A stretch of DNA of 64,000 nucleotides from Robbsia betulipollinis (GCF_026624755.1 NZ_JAPMXC010000002.1:186001-250000); one strand, 5' to 3'; shown: positions 43,302-53,253, numbered from the stretch's first letter. Program-made: numbers and translations. Notes: generated by a model not told the origin, from the sequence alone.

Positions 43302-44012
43302 TCAGCGTCCGTCTTCGGGGGCGGGGCCGGGGGGCGACTCGCGCACCGCAGCCACACCCTCGCGCGCCGTTGCCCGGCGCACGCCGTAGGAATCGGTGCT
43401 TCTCAGGCAATCCACCAGCTCGATCAGATTGCGCACCCCCAGCTTGCGAAAAATATTGCGTTTATGCGCGCTGATGGTTTTCGCGGACAGCCCCAGCGCA
43501 TGCGCAATGGCCTTATTGCTGCGCCCCTCGACCAGCCCTTCGGCAATGCAGCGTTCGCGCGGCGACAAGGCTTCGCCGCGTGCGCCGGGCGGCGCCAGCA
43601 CGCGCAGGGCCCCGCGCGGGATGAAGCAGTGTCCGGCCAATACCGCCGCCACGCCGCGCAGCAGCTCCAGCGGCGCCTCGGACTTGCAGAGAAAGCCGTC
43701 GGCTCCCGCCGCCAGCGCGCGCCGCACCGGCAACAGGCCGTCCGAGGCGGAGACCACCAGCACTTTCGGCCGCCTTTCCATGCGGCCGATGCGCGCGAGC
43801 ATGTCGTACCCGTCGAGGCCCGGCAGATTGATGTCGAGCAGCACCAGATCGAGGGCGCCGTCCCGCACCAGTTGCCATCCCTGCACACCGTCGGCGGCCT
43901 CGGCGACGACGTCGACGTCGCCATCGCACGACGACTGCCTTTCCAGCAGCATACGCATGCCGAGCCGGATGAATGCGTGATCGTCGACGATCGCAATGCG
44001 TTTCTTGTGCAT
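43302..44012 (-). CDS. LuxR/NarL-family response regulator, orphan
   Basis: Two-component response regulator, 236 residues from the ATG at 44012 (AGGAAACC ribosome binding site). The receiver domain has acidic residues Asp10/Asp11, the phospho-acceptor Asp60 (DLVLLDINLPG) and the conserved Lys in GFLCKSE. The C-terminal helix-turn-helix is of LuxR type (ALSPRERCIAEGLVEGRSNK, LSAKTISAHKRNIFRKLGV), similar in layout to BvgA/EvgA/FimZ. No histidine kinase is next to it. It is divergent from an exported hydrolase, which is a plausible target but unproven. Confidence 0.9.
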   Translation of the reverse strand: MHKKRIAIVDDHAFIRLGMRMLLERQSSCDGDVDVVAEAADGVQGWQLVRDGALDLVLLDINLPGLDGYDMLARIGRMERRPKVLVVSASDGLLPVRRALAAGADGFLCKSEAPLELLRGVAAVLAGHCFIPRGALRVLAPPGARGEALSPRERCIAEGLVEGRSNKAIAHALGLSAKTISAHKRNIFRKLGVRNLIELVDCLRSTDSYGVRRATAREGVAAVRESPPGPAPEDGR

Positions 44013-44281
44013 GGTTTCCTGGAGCGGGCGCCGGGGGTCGCATGGTCCGCGCACCGGTGCAAATCGGGCGCGAGGCATGCCCCCGGCATCGCGGCGACGG
44101 TAGCGAAGCAGTCCTCAGTGTGCCATCCGTCGCCCGCACGCTTCAAGACGGGGCGCGGCGAACTGGCAAAACGCTTATGATTGTTTGGGTGAAATCCGCA
44201 CTTTTCACCTGCGCCCTGATGCTTACCCCTGCGCCGCCGCGCCGCCGGCCGCCCCTTTCCCGTTTCAAAGGACCCACGAAC

Positions 44282-45448
44282 ATGCCTGCAACCCCGCTGG
44301 CGCGCCGTCGCCCGATTTCATTGCAGCGCGCGTGGCTGCTGGCATTCGGGCTGGGCGCCGCCGCGCCGTTCGCCGCCCTCGCCGCAACGGACGCGCCGCC
44401 CGCCGCTTCCGGCGCCGATGTTGCCGTCTCCTCGCCCGCCGCTTCCCTCCCGGCCCCTCGACCCGGCGGCCCGCTCGCCGCGCCCCCGCGCGACGATGTC
44501 CCCGGCGGCCATCCGGCGATGGGCATCGGCTTCGAAGCGCTGCCCTACCCCTACCCGGTCCATTTCCTCGCGTTGCGCAACGAGGGCCAGGACGTGCGCA
44601 TGGCGTATATGGACGTGCCGCCCACCACGGCCAACGGCGAGCCGAACGCGGGTGCGCGTACGATCGTCCTGCTGCACGGCAAGAACTTCGGCGGCGTCTA
44701 TTGGGAAAATGTCATCCGCCACCTGACGGCGCGCGGGTATCGCGTGATCGTGCCGGATCAGATCGGTTTCGGCAAATCGTCCAAACCCGAGCTGGACTAT
44801 AGCTTCGACCTGCTCGCCCGCAATACGATCGCACTGCTCGATGCGTTGCAGATTGCGCATGCCGACATCCTCGGCCACTCGACCGGCGGCATGCTCGCGA
44901 TGCGCATCACCCTCGACTATCCGTCGCGGGTCGACCGCCTGCTGCTGGAGGATCCGGTCGGCCTCGAGGACTACCGGCGCCTCGAGACGCCGCAAAGCAC
45001 CGAAACGCTCTATCGCGCGCAGCTGAACATGACGCCGGACGCGTACCGCAACTACGTCAAGGGCTATTTCGCGCACTGGTCCGAGCGCTTCGAGGCGCCG
45101 CTCGTGGCGCCCTATCTGAGCGCGATGCAAAGCGGCGAATATCCGCGGCTGGCGAAAACCGCGGCGCTCACCTCGCAGATGATCTTCCAGCAACCGCTGG
45201 TCGACGAGCTGCCCGATATCGCCGCGCCTACCCTGCTGATCGTCGGCGAGAAGGACCGCACCGCGCCGGGCAAGGCCTACGCGCGGCCCGACATGAAGGA
45301 CCGCCTGGGCAATTTCCCCGCGCTGGGACGGGCCGCGGCGCGAGCGATCCCGCATTGCCGTCTGGTGGTGATACCGGATGTCGGCCACATCGCGCACTGG
45401 GAGGCCCCGAACGCCTTCTTCAGCGCCGTGGACGACTTCCTCTTCTGA
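44282..45448 (+). CDS. Exported alpha/beta hydrolase
   Basis: Alpha/beta-fold hydrolase, 388 residues, with a signal peptide (RAWLLAFGLGAAAPFAALAA, cleavage near residue 35) and a Pro/Ala-rich spacer to residue 75, suggesting a periplasmic or secreted enzyme. The catalytic triad candidates are Ser200 in GHSTGG, Asp in EKDRTAPG and His in GHIAHWE; the oxyanion-hole segment is LLHGKNFGG. Substrate unknown; esterase, lactonase or haloalkane-type activities are all possible. AAAGGA stands 9 bases before the ATG. It is divergent from the response regulator. Confidence 0.85.
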   Translation: MPATPLARRRPISLQRAWLLAFGLGAAAPFAALAATDAPPAASGADVAVSSPAASLPAPRPGGPLAAPPRDDVPGGHPAMGIGFEALPYPYPVHFLALRNEGQDVRMAYMDVPPTTANGEPNAGARTIVLLHGKNFGGVYWENVIRHLTARGYRVIVPDQIGFGKSSKPELDYSFDLLARNTIALLDALQIAHADILGHSTGGMLAMRITLDYPSRVDRLLLEDPVGLEDYRRLETPQSTETLYRAQLNMTPDAYRNYVKGYFAHWSERFEAPLVAPYLSAMQSGEYPRLAKTAALTSQMIFQQPLVDELPDIAAPTLLIVGEKDRTAPGKAYARPDMKDRLGNFPALGRAAARAIPHCRLVVIPDVGHIAHWEAPNAFFSAVDDFLF

Positions 45449-45463
45449 ACCCGCCAGGCGGGT
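45449..45463. terminator. Short perfect inverted repeat after the hydrolase gene
   Basis: acccgcc-a-ggcgggt follows the stop codon directly, between convergent genes. The 7-bp stem is strong but the loop is minimal and no T-tract follows, so terminator function is uncertain. Confidence 0.3.
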
Positions 45464-45475
45464 GCATGATCCCCG

Positions 45476-46201
45476 CTACAGCAGGGGGCCACCCAGCGCA
45501 TTGAGCAGATGCCCCATTCGCGCGCGCTTGGTTTCGAGATAGCTCTGGTTCTCGGGATTCGGCGCGATGCGCAGCGCGATGCGCTCGACCACGGGGATGC
45601 CGGCTGCGCGGATCGCGGCGAGCTTGGTCGGGTTGTTGCTCATCAGCCGCACCGAGCGAACGCCGAGATCCCGCAGGATGGCGATGCCGGCGTCATAGTC
45701 ACGCGCGTCCACCGGCAACCCGAGGTCGACGTTCGCATCGACCGTGTCGCGCCCCTGATCCTGCAATTCATAGGCGCGGATCTTGTTGACGAGACCGATG
45801 CCGCGGCCCTCCTGCCCACGCAGGTAGACCACCACGCCCCGGCCTTCGGCATTCAGCCGGTCGAGCGCCGACGCCAACTGGGCGCCGCAGTCGCAGCGCA
45901 GCGACGCGAACGCGTCGCCCGTCAGGCACTCGGAATGGAGGCGGGTCAGGATGGCGTCGCCGTCGCGCACGTCGCCCGCAACCAGCGCGACGTGTTCGGT
46001 GCCATGCCGCGGGTCGCGATAGACATGCGCGGTGAAGACCCCGTGCGCGGTCGGCATGCGCGCCGTCGCCACCCGCTCGATGACCGGTGCGGCCGTCGTA
46101 GCCGGCTCAACGGCCAGGGGGGCGGGCGCCGCGCCGCCGGAAGCGGGCGCCCCGTCGCCATTGGCGTCGGGGGTCGTCCGCAGCTCGTGATCGAGATTCA
46201 T
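45476..46201 (-). CDS. ribA: GTP cyclohydrolase II RibA
   Basis: Opens GTP to start riboflavin synthesis. The 241-residue product has the zinc cysteines ([20 protein letters not shown]), the catalytic loop [11 protein letters not shown] and the NNPTKLAAI segment near the C-terminus. About 40 N-terminal residues rich in Ala/Pro precede the enzyme core. The ATG at 46201 overlaps the permease stop as ATGA; the much longer open frame through the permease is artefactual. It is the stand-alone form without RibB. Confidence 0.95.
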   Translation of the reverse strand: MNLDHELRTTPDANGDGAPASGGAAPAPLAVEPATTAAPVIERVATARMPTAHGVFTAHVYRDPRHGTEHVALVAGDVRDGDAILTRLHSECLTGDAFASLRCDCGAQLASALDRLNAEGRGVVVYLRGQEGRGIGLVNKIRAYELQDQGRDTVDANVDLGLPVDARDYDAGIAILRDLGVRSVRLMSNNPTKLAAIRAAGIPVVERIALRIAPNPENQSYLETKRARMGHLLNALGGPLL

Positions 46202-47505
46202 GACGCTCCGAGATAAATATAGCGCAGCAAAAACGCTGCGGCGATGATCCAGACGATCCATGCCACCTGGCGGGCGCGTCCCGTGCACAGCTTGAGCACC
46301 GCATACGAGATGAAACCGAACGCGATGCCGTTGGCGATCGAATAGGTGAACGGCATGACCAGCGCCGTCAGCACCGCGGGCACCACTTCGGTGGGGTCGT
46401 CCCAGGGCAGCTCGACCAGGTCCCGCAACATCAGGCAGGCGACATACAGCAACGCCGGCGCGGTCGCATAGGCAGGCACCACGCTCGCCAGGGGTGCGAA
46501 GAACAGCGCGGCGATGAACAACAGCGCCACCACCACGGCAGTCAGGCCCGTGCGGCCGCCCGCCTGCACGCCCGAGGCGCTTTCGATGTACGCGGTGGTC
46601 GACGACGTGCCCAGCATCGCGCCGGCGACGATCGCCGCGCTGTCGGCCAGCAATGCGCGATTCAGGCGCGCGGACTTGCCTTCGACGAGGAGGCCGGCGC
46701 GCTTGGCCACGCCCATCAGGGTACCGGTCGCGTCGAACAGTTCGACCAGGAAGAATACCAGCACTACGTGGACGATGCCGGAGGACAGCGCGGCGTGCAG
46801 ATCGAACTGGAACCAGGTCGGCGCGATCGACGGCGGCATCGACACCAGGCCGGCGAAATGGTTGCCGCCGACGACGAAGCTGGCCAGGGTCACCAAGAGG
46901 ATGCCGATCAGGATCGCGCCGCGCACGCGCAGCGCGTCGAGCACCGCGATGATGAAGAACCCCAGTATGGCCAGGAGCGCCGCGGGACGGTGCAGATCGC
47001 CCAGCGTGACCAGCGTGGCCGGATTGCCGACGATCACGCCGGCGCTTTTCAGCGCGACGATCGCGAGAAACAGGCCGATACCGGCGGTGATGGCCGCGCG
47101 GATCGACGCCGGAATGCCGCGGATGATGGCCTCGCGCAGCCCCAGCACGCTGACGAGCAGAAACAGACAGCCCGAAATGAACACCGCGCCGAGCGCGGTC
47201 TGCCACGGAACGCCCATGCCATTGACCACCGTGAACGCGAAATACGCGTTCAGTCCCATGCCCGGGGCGCAGGCGATCGGATAGTTCGCGTACAGGCCCA
47301 TGATCAACGAGGCCAGCGCGGCGACGATGCAGGTGGCGACGAACACCGCCCCCTGGGGCATGCCTGCTGCGCCCAGAATCGACGGATTGACGAACAGGAT
47401 GTACGCCATCGTCAGGAAGGTGGTGACGCCGGCGAGGATCTCGGTGCGAACCGTCGACCCCGCTTCTTCCAGTCCGAAAAACTGTTTGAGTACCGCCATT
47501 GCCAT
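46198..47505 (-). CDS. NCS2/AzgA-family purine permease
   Basis: Inner-membrane nucleobase transporter of the AzgA-like branch (adenine, guanine or hypoxanthine uptake in E. coli relatives). The 435-residue product has about 12-14 hydrophobic segments and the family motifs [30 protein letters not shown] and [22 protein letters not shown]. Two ATGs (47505, 47499) are both plausible starts. Coupling by ATGA to ribA links purine uptake with an enzyme that consumes GTP. Confidence 0.9.
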   Translation of the reverse strand: MAMAVLKQFFGLEEAGSTVRTEILAGVTTFLTMAYILFVNPSILGAAGMPQGAVFVATCIVAALASLIMGLYANYPIACAPGMGLNAYFAFTVVNGMGVPWQTALGAVFISGCLFLLVSVLGLREAIIRGIPASIRAAITAGIGLFLAIVALKSAGVIVGNPATLVTLGDLHRPAALLAILGFFIIAVLDALRVRGAILIGILLVTLASFVVGGNHFAGLVSMPPSIAPTWFQFDLHAALSSGIVHVVLVFFLVELFDATGTLMGVAKRAGLLVEGKSARLNRALLADSAAIVAGAMLGTSSTTAYIESASGVQAGGRTGLTAVVVALLFIAALFFAPLASVVPAYATAPALLYVACLMLRDLVELPWDDPTEVVPAVLTALVMPFTYSIANGIAFGFISYAVLKLCTGRARQVAWIVWIIAAAFLLRYIYLGAS

Positions 47506-47684
47506 CGGCGCGAACGCCGCTCCATGCAGATCGAAAGGGGCGCCCGGCGCCACGGCAGGCGCCGGATCGGGATGCGGGTCGCAATTTTGCCCGATCCGGG
47601 CCCGCGGCGTCACGAAAAAGCCGCGGCCACGACGTCATATTGCGGGAAAACCGGAACGATGTGGCGGTCCGGGGAATCCCGATT

Positions 47685-48368
47685 TCAGCGCGGCGGACCG
47701 GTCGTGCCCGCCGGGCCGCCGTTGCGGGCCTGAAGGAGCAGGCCGAACGCCTGGACGCACAGTCCGACGTGCTCGTGGATCTGCGCCGGGGTCGGCCGCA
47801 GGCGTTCGTCCAGCAGGCAGTCGATGCGGATCCCGCCGTTGATGATGCGCATGAAGAAATCGGCCGCGAAGCGGCGATCGTCGCACACCAGCTCGCCGGC
47901 CGCCACCGCCTGTTCGAGCAATTGCACGACGGCGGAACGGATCGGCGCGCGCACCGAGTCGACGACACGCTGCGTGAGGGCGGGAAACCGCTGCCCCGCG
48001 CCGATCAGCACCCGCAGAAGCGCCAGATTGTCGGACTTCAGCGTCAATTCGAGAAGCTGCGTGCCGAACCGCATCAGACGGTCCTCGACGCTGAAGTCCG
48101 CGCGCCCGCCAGTCGCCGTGCTCGCTTGCCGCAGCGCTTCGACCTCGTCCTCGACGAGCGCGACGAACAGATCCTCCTTGCCGGCGAAATGCGCGTACAG
48201 CGTCGCTTTCGAGACCGTCGCGCGCTCGGCGATCGCGTCCATCGTCGTGCGTTCGTAGCTCTGGATGAACAGCGCGCGAGCACTCGCGAGGATCAGCGCC
48301 CGCTTGCCCCGGACGTCGCGCGGCAGCCCCTGGGCCGCGGCGCCGCGCGCGGGTGTTGCGCGCGTCAT
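47685..48368 (-). CDS. TetR-family regulator of the efflux operon
   Basis: TetR-type repressor, 227 residues, with a typical N-terminal helix-turn-helix ([20 protein letters not shown]) and a C-terminal domain resembling AcrR/TetR_C. Its ATG at 48368 overlaps the outer membrane factor stop as ATGA, so it is the fourth and last gene of the efflux operon and is translationally coupled. The likely role is autoregulated repression of that operon. Candidate operators lie upstream of emrA at 53237-53253 and 53310-53325. Confidence 0.88.
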   Translation of the reverse strand: MTRATPARGAAAQGLPRDVRGKRALILASARALFIQSYERTTMDAIAERATVSKATLYAHFAGKEDLFVALVEDEVEALRQASTATGGRADFSVEDRLMRFGTQLLELTLKSDNLALLRVLIGAGQRFPALTQRVVDSVRAPIRSAVVQLLEQAVAAGELVCDDRRFAADFFMRIINGGIRIDCLLDERLRPTPAQIHEHVGLCVQAFGLLLQARNGGPAGTTGPPR

Positions 48369-50137
48369 GGCGGCGTCGGACCAGGAGCGGACGCCGCGTC
48401 GGTCGATACCGCGCCGGTCGATACCGCGCCGGTCGATATAGCCCCGGTCGATACCGCGCCGGCCGATACCGCGCCGGTCGATACAGCCCCGGTCGATACC
48501 GCGCCGGCCGATGCGGCATCGCCCGATTCCGCGCCGACCGTCGTGGCGGGGCCGAATATGCGATAGGCCGGCATGTCGACCTGCTGGTACGGCTGCCACC
48601 CTCCCCCCAGGGCCTTGTAAAGCGCCACCAGATCGGTGCCGGTCTGGACCTGCGACTGCGCGAGCTGCTGTTTGGCCTGCGAAAGCTGGCGCTGCGCGTC
48701 GAGCACGTTCAGGAAGGAATCGATGCCCTTGCGATAGCTTTCGTTCGATAGGTTGAAGGCATTTTGCTGCGCACCCAGGGCCTCCTGCAACGCGAGCGTG
48801 CGCGCCTGGTCGGTACGGTAGTTGACCAGACCGTTTTCCACATCCTGCAACGCGCTCAACACGGTCTGCCGATAATTGAGCGCGGCGCTCGCCTGTTCGG
48901 CACGTGCCATGCGCACGCTGGCGCGCAACCGCCCGCCTTCGAAGATCGGCACCGATACGCTCGGCCCGACTGCATAGAAGTGGCTGGCCCAACGGGTGAG
49001 ATAACTCGCCTGGGTGTTGCGCAGACCGAATTGCCCGGTGAGCGAGATGCTGGGGAACAGACTCGCGACCGAAACGCCGATATTGGCCGTGGCGGCGTGC
49101 AGCGAGGCCTCGGCCTGCCGCACGTCGGGGCGCCGGCGCGCGAGCGCCGAGGGTAGCCCAACGGGAATCGCCGCGGGCAGCGCCGGCATCGGCCGCACCG
49201 TGGACAACTCGGCGTCGAGACTGCCCGGCGCCTGCCCCAGGAGCACGGCGAGCCCATTCATGGCCTGCACCGTCTGCGCCTCGTATTGCGGCAATTGCGC
49301 CCGCAGCGAACCGAGCTGTGCGGATGCGTTCTCGACGTCGAGCTGGGGCGACAGACCGTGCTGGCTGCGTTCGCGCGTCAGGTCCACGGAATCCTGGGCG
49401 ACCTGGATCTGCTCGTTGATGGTGCGCATGACCAGTTGCGCGCCGCGCAACTGCACATAGGCACGCGCCACCTCGGCTTCGAGCGAGACCAGCGCATCGT
49501 TGCGGCTTTCCACGTCCTCGCGCGCCGACGCCTGTGCCGCCTCGACCGAACGCCGCACCCGGCCAAAGAGGTCCAGTTCCCAGGAGGCATCGAAGCTGCC
49601 TTGAAACAGATTGACCGGGTCGGTCAGGGTCCCGAGCACCGAGCCGGCGCCCGGACTGACCGCGTCCAGCGTGCTGGCGCTCACGTGCGCCGAATCCAGA
49701 ATACCCTGCAAGCCGAGTTGCTCGCGTTTGACGCTGGCGTTGGCGCTGAGCGTGGGCAGCCCGGCGGCAGCGGATTGCACCACCTGCTCGCGCGCGGCGG
49801 CGATGCGCAATACCGCCTGCTGCAACGAGAGGTTACCGGCGATCGCACGCGCGATCAGGCTGTCGAGTTGCGGATCGTCGAATGCGCGCCACCAGGCCGG
49901 ATCCGGCTCGGACGCCTGCGGCCGGGACGCGATGTCGCCGCCGGTACGCGGCAAATCGGTATAGCCCGCGGGCGTCGCGGCCTGCGGCGCAACATAGTCC
50001 GGCCCGAGCGTGCAGCCGACAAGCGTCAGCGCCGCGCCCAGTGCGGTCAGCGAAGGAAGCGCGACAAGCACGCGCGCGCCACCGCGACGCACACCCAGCG
50101 GCGTGCGACGGCGATGCGATAAAAACGGAACAGGCAT
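48365..50137 (-). CDS. NodT/OprM-type outer membrane efflux lipoprotein
   Basis: TolC-like outer membrane channel of the NodT family, 590 residues from the ATG at 50137, one base after the emrB stop, with GGAG 9 bases upstream. A lipobox (LVGC) is followed by GPDYVAPQ, the two TolC-repeat halves (for example WELDLFGRVRRSVEAAQASA and FEGGRLRASVRMARAEQASA) and helical coiled-coil segments. The C-terminal 50 residues are a degenerate STGAV repeat encoded by a 15-bp minisatellite; this tail is not part of the normal fold. It completes the EmrAB pump. Confidence 0.92.
   Translation of the reverse strand: MPVPFLSHRRRTPLGVRRGGARVLVALPSLTALGAALTLVGCTLGPDYVAPQAATPAGYTDLPRTGGDIASRPQASEPDPAWWRAFDDPQLDSLIARAIAGNLSLQQAVLRIAAAREQVVQSAAAGLPTLSANASVKREQLGLQGILDSAHVSASTLDAVSPGAGSVLGTLTDPVNLFQGSFDASWELDLFGRVRRSVEAAQASAREDVESRNDALVSLEAEVARAYVQLRGAQLVMRTINEQIQVAQDSVDLTRERSQHGLSPQLDVENASAQLGSLRAQLPQYEAQTVQAMNGLAVLLGQAPGSLDAELSTVRPMPALPAAIPVGLPSALARRRPDVRQAEASLHAATANIGVSVASLFPSISLTGQFGLRNTQASYLTRWASHFYAVGPSVSVPIFEGGRLRASVRMARAEQASAALNYRQTVLSALQDVENGLVNYRTDQARTLALQEALGAQQNAFNLSNESYRKGIDSFLNVLDAQRQLSQAKQQLAQSQVQTGTDLVALYKALGGGWQPYQQVDMPAYRIFGPATTVGAESGDAASAGAVSTGAVSTGAVSAGAVSTGAISTGAVSTGAVSTDAASAPGPTPP
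48401..48520. repeat. 15-bp minisatellite, eight units
   Basis: Eight consecutive 15-base units, most reading ggtcgataccgcgcc with single-base variants; the last is diverged. It encodes the STGAV repeats at the end of the outer membrane factor and leaves all six frames largely open, which creates several false long reading frames nearby. Confidence 0.93.
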
Positions 50138-50138
50138 G

Positions 50139-51707
50139 TCAATGGGCTCCGGCATTGCCCGAGCTCTTCACGGAAGTGAGCAGGAAGCAGAAAGGAATCA
50201 TCAGGAGGGCGAGGATCGCGCAGGCGGCGAACATGTCCGAGTAGGCCAGCACGCGCGACTGGGACAGCAGCGTCTGGTAGAGCTGGCCGGTCGCCGCGCT
50301 ACCCGCATCGCTGGCGCTCAACGAAAAATCGCGGATCGCGTCGGTCCATTGCCGGACCGCCTGGTTGTAGGGCTCGTTGAGCGGCGTCAGATTGCGTACC
50401 AGATAGGCACTGTGTATCTGGCTGCGCTCGGTCACCCCGGCCGTGGCCAGCGAGATGCCGATCGATCCCGCGACGTTGCGAAACATCGTGAACAAGGCCG
50501 AGGCGTCCGCATTGAGGCGCTGCGGCAACGAGATGAAGGCGATGGTGGTAAGCGGCACGAACAAAAAGCCCAGGCCCAGCGACTGGCTGCTGCGCATCCA
50601 CACCAGGGTCTTGAAATCGATGCCGGGTACGAGATGCGACGAATAAAAGAAGCCAGCGGCCATGATCGCGAAACCGGTCAGGATCAGATAGCGTGTCTCC
50701 ACCACCGGCATCAGCTTCAACACGAGCGGAATCGACAACACGATCAGGATCGCGCCCGGCGACAGCACCAGACCCGACAGCGTCGCCGTGTAGCCCAGTT
50801 GCTGCTGCGCCAATTGCGGGATCAGCACCGAGCTGGCATAGAGGATCAGCGCCATGCCGGACATCAGCACGCTGGCCGCGGCAAAGGTGCGGTCCTTCAG
50901 CACCCGCAGGTCGACCACCGGTTTCTTCGTGTACAGCAGCCAGTACACCGCCCCGACCAGACCCGTCACGGTCAATGCCGCGAACACCCGGATGAACGGC
51001 GAACTGAACCAGTCGTCGTCCTCGCCCCGGTCCATCACCACCTGCAGGCAGCCCAGGCCGAGCGCGATCAGCCCGATGCCGATGTAGTCGATCGTCAGCG
51101 TGCCCTTTTTCGCCTTGCGTTCCCACGGCGGATCCTCGAGCAAATGGGCGACCGCCAGCGTCGTCAGGATGCCGACCGGCACGTTGATCAGGAACACCCA
51201 GCGCCAGCTGTAGTTGTCCGTGATCCAGCCGCCCAGCGTCGGTCCGATGACCGGGGCGACGATGATCGCGATCGACGACAGACCGAACGCGCGGCCACGA
51301 TCCTTCGGCGCGAAATAATCCAGCAGCACCGATTGCTGCACCGGCTGCAATCCCCCGCCGAAGAAACCCTGCATGATGCGAAACAGAATCAACTGCCACA
51401 ATTCGGTCGCGATCCCGCACAGCAGCGAGCAGACCGTGAACATGCCGATGCAGAGCAGGAAATAGCGCTTGCGCCCGATCAGACGCGTCAGGAATGCCGA
51501 GATCGGCAAGGCGATGCCGTTGGCCACCAGGTAGGACGTCAATACCCAGGTGGACTCGTCATAGCTCGACGACAGGGTCCCGGCCACGTGCGGCAGCGCC
51601 ACGTTGACGATGGTCGTGTCGAGGATTTCCATGAAGACCGCGAGCGTGACGACGATCGCGACGATCCAGGGATTGACGCTGGGACGCCAGTTCGCGTCAT
51701 AGCTCAT
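50139..51707 (-). CDS. emrB: EmrB-type drug efflux MFS transporter (DHA2, 14 TM)
   Basis: Proton-driven multidrug exporter of the inner membrane, 522 residues with about fourteen hydrophobic segments. DHA2 motifs are visible: LDTTIVNVALPHVAG (motif D1) in helix 1, RIMQGFFGGGLQPVQQ and GWITDNYSWRWVFLINVPVG. It starts 4 bases inside the end of emrA (ATGA type overlap) and runs straight into the outer membrane factor, so the three parts of the pump are coupled. Substrates cannot be read from sequence. Confidence 0.93.
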   Translation of the reverse strand: MSYDANWRPSVNPWIVAIVVTLAVFMEILDTTIVNVALPHVAGTLSSSYDESTWVLTSYLVANGIALPISAFLTRLIGRKRYFLLCIGMFTVCSLLCGIATELWQLILFRIMQGFFGGGLQPVQQSVLLDYFAPKDRGRAFGLSSIAIIVAPVIGPTLGGWITDNYSWRWVFLINVPVGILTTLAVAHLLEDPPWERKAKKGTLTIDYIGIGLIALGLGCLQVVMDRGEDDDWFSSPFIRVFAALTVTGLVGAVYWLLYTKKPVVDLRVLKDRTFAAASVLMSGMALILYASSVLIPQLAQQQLGYTATLSGLVLSPGAILIVLSIPLVLKLMPVVETRYLILTGFAIMAAGFFYSSHLVPGIDFKTLVWMRSSQSLGLGFLFVPLTTIAFISLPQRLNADASALFTMFRNVAGSIGISLATAGVTERSQIHSAYLVRNLTPLNEPYNQAVRQWTDAIRDFSLSASDAGSAATGQLYQTLLSQSRVLAYSDMFAACAILALLMIPFCFLLTSVKSSGNAGAH

Positions 51708-53074
51708 TGCAGGGTGACCTTCGGCGTGACCGATATGCCCAGCGGCAGCGGCCGGTTCGGATCGAGCCCATGGTCGATGACGATCTTCACCGGGACGCGC
51801 TGCACGATCTTCACGTAGTTGCCGGTCGCGTTCTCCGCCGGGAACGCCGAGAAGCGCGAGCCGGTGCCCTGCTGCACGCTGTCGACATGCCCGCTCAGAT
51901 TCAGGTCGGGATACGCATCGACCTCGATCGCCACCTTGTCGCCGGGGCGCATCTTGGTCAACTGCGATTCCTTGAAATTCGCGGTCACCCAGATCATGGG
52001 CGACACCAGTGAGAAGAGCGACGTGCCCGCCTGTACCAGACTGCCCAGCTGCACATTACGCCTCGTGACGTAACCATCGTAGGGCGCGCGCAGTTGCGTG
52101 TACGACAGGTTCAGTTCGGCCTGCGCGAGTTGCGCTTTTGCCTGCTCGACCTGCTGGCGGCGCGCCTCGACGTCGGCGGCGGCCCGCCGCAATTGCAGCG
52201 GGATCTGGGCGGCGACCTTGACCTGGGCCTGGGCGTTCGCGACGTCGGCGCGGGCCGAGCGTTGCTGCGCCGTGGACTGGTCGATGCTCTGTTGCGAGGT
52301 GGCACGCGGATCGACGCCGTGCTGACGCGCATAGGCGGAGTTCGCGTTCGTCAGGCTCGCCTGCGCGCTGGTTTCCTGGGCGCGGGCCTGCGAGAGCTGC
52401 GCCGGATATTGCACCTTCGCGAGGTCGTACTGAACCTCCGCCTGGTGCAGCTGACTCCGGGCCAGACCGACCTGCGCGGCGGCCTCGTCGCGCCGGGCGA
52501 TGTAGTCGCGCGGATCGATCTCCACCAGCAGATCCCCCTGCTTGACGCGCTGGTTGTCGTTGACGGCCAGCTTCGTCACATACCCGGAAACCTTGGGCGC
52601 GATCGTCGCGGCGTTGCCGTCGGTGAAGGCATCGTCGGTGCTTTCCTGATTACGCGTGCTGAACCAGAAAACGATGGCGACGATGGCGATCAGCAGCACG
52701 ACGATGCCCAGGATGATCAGGGGCTTCTTGCCGGGGCCCTTGCGCTTGCCGTCCTTGCCGTCCTTGCCCTTGCCGTCTTCGTCGCCCTTCTCGCCCTGGT
52801 CGTCGTTACCGTCGTTGCCGTCGTTTTCGTGCCCGCCCTTCTGCTCCCCATCCCCGCCGCTTTTATTTTTTTCGTCCCCGCCGTCCCGGTCGTCTTTTCC
52901 CGTACCGTTGCGATGGCCGTTCGCGTCGACCAGCCCCGAATCGCGTTCACCGTCGTTTTCGTTATCGTGCACATGAACATGCACATGCAGATGGCGCTCG
53001 TTTGCAACGCCGGCGGCGCCGCTATTGTCCGCGTCCTGCGACGCGCGATTATCTTGACTGACCATGGATCTCAT
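51704..53074 (-). CDS. emrA: EmrA-type membrane fusion protein with unusual N-terminus
   Basis: Periplasmic adaptor of the HlyD/EmrA family, 456 residues. The membrane helix is at about 118-138 (LIILGIVVLLIAIVAIVFWF), followed by STDDAFTDGNAATIAPKVSG, a lipoyl half (VKQGDLLVEIDPRDY), a long helical hairpin rich in Ala/Gln, and the second lipoyl half (LRAPYDGYVTRRNVQLGS). Normal family members have a short cytoplasmic N-terminus; here it is about 117 residues, with HLHVHVHVH at 28-36 and then an Asp/Gly/Lys/Asn-rich stretch. The ATG at 53074 is used; one at 53065 is possible. It is the first gene of the efflux operon. Confidence 0.9.
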   Translation of the reverse strand: MRSMVSQDNRASQDADNSGAAGVANERHLHVHVHVHDNENDGERDSGLVDANGHRNGTGKDDRDGGDEKNKSGGDGEQKGGHENDGNDGNDDQGEKGDEDGKGKDGKDGKRKGPGKKPLIILGIVVLLIAIVAIVFWFSTRNQESTDDAFTDGNAATIAPKVSGYVTKLAVNDNQRVKQGDLLVEIDPRDYIARRDEAAAQVGLARSQLHQAEVQYDLAKVQYPAQLSQARAQETSAQASLTNANSAYARQHGVDPRATSQQSIDQSTAQQRSARADVANAQAQVKVAAQIPLQLRRAAADVEARRQQVEQAKAQLAQAELNLSYTQLRAPYDGYVTRRNVQLGSLVQAGTSLFSLVSPMIWVTANFKESQLTKMRPGDKVAIEVDAYPDLNLSGHVDSVQQGTGSRFSAFPAENATGNYVKIVQRVPVKIVIDHGLDPNRPLPLGISVTPKVTLQ

Positions 53075-53236
53075 GTGCTATGCGGCGGGCGGCCGATGGA
53101 CTTGGACTTCCCTCCCGGAAAATGTGCGTCCATCAGGAAATAGCGGAAATTTTACCAAAGAGAGAAGGAAACTGGACAGAGTAGTTTAGTTGCCTGCAGA
53201 CAACGGATCGATGTCCTGCGCCAGCGATTGCCGATA

Positions 53237-53253
53237 TTACCGGCAACCGGTAA
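53237..53253. promoter_or_regulatory. Candidate TetR operator upstream of emrA
   Basis: TTACCGGCAACCGGTAA is a perfect 7-3-7 palindrome, 163 bases before the emrA ATG. A possible -10 box (TAATAT on the minus strand, 53234-53239) overlaps one arm, so a bound repressor would block it. Assignment to the operon's TetR is inference. Confidence 0.5.

Noticed and set aside
45476-47968. A single 830-codon minus-strand frame joining ribA to upstream DNA
   Set aside because: Only the last 241 codons are RibA; the rest is the wrong frame through the permease and TetR genes. The ATGA overlap marks the true start.
48353-48751. Several open frames through the 15-bp repeat, on both strands
   Set aside because: They arise because the repeat lacks stop codons in any frame; only the outer membrane factor frame has supporting sequence.
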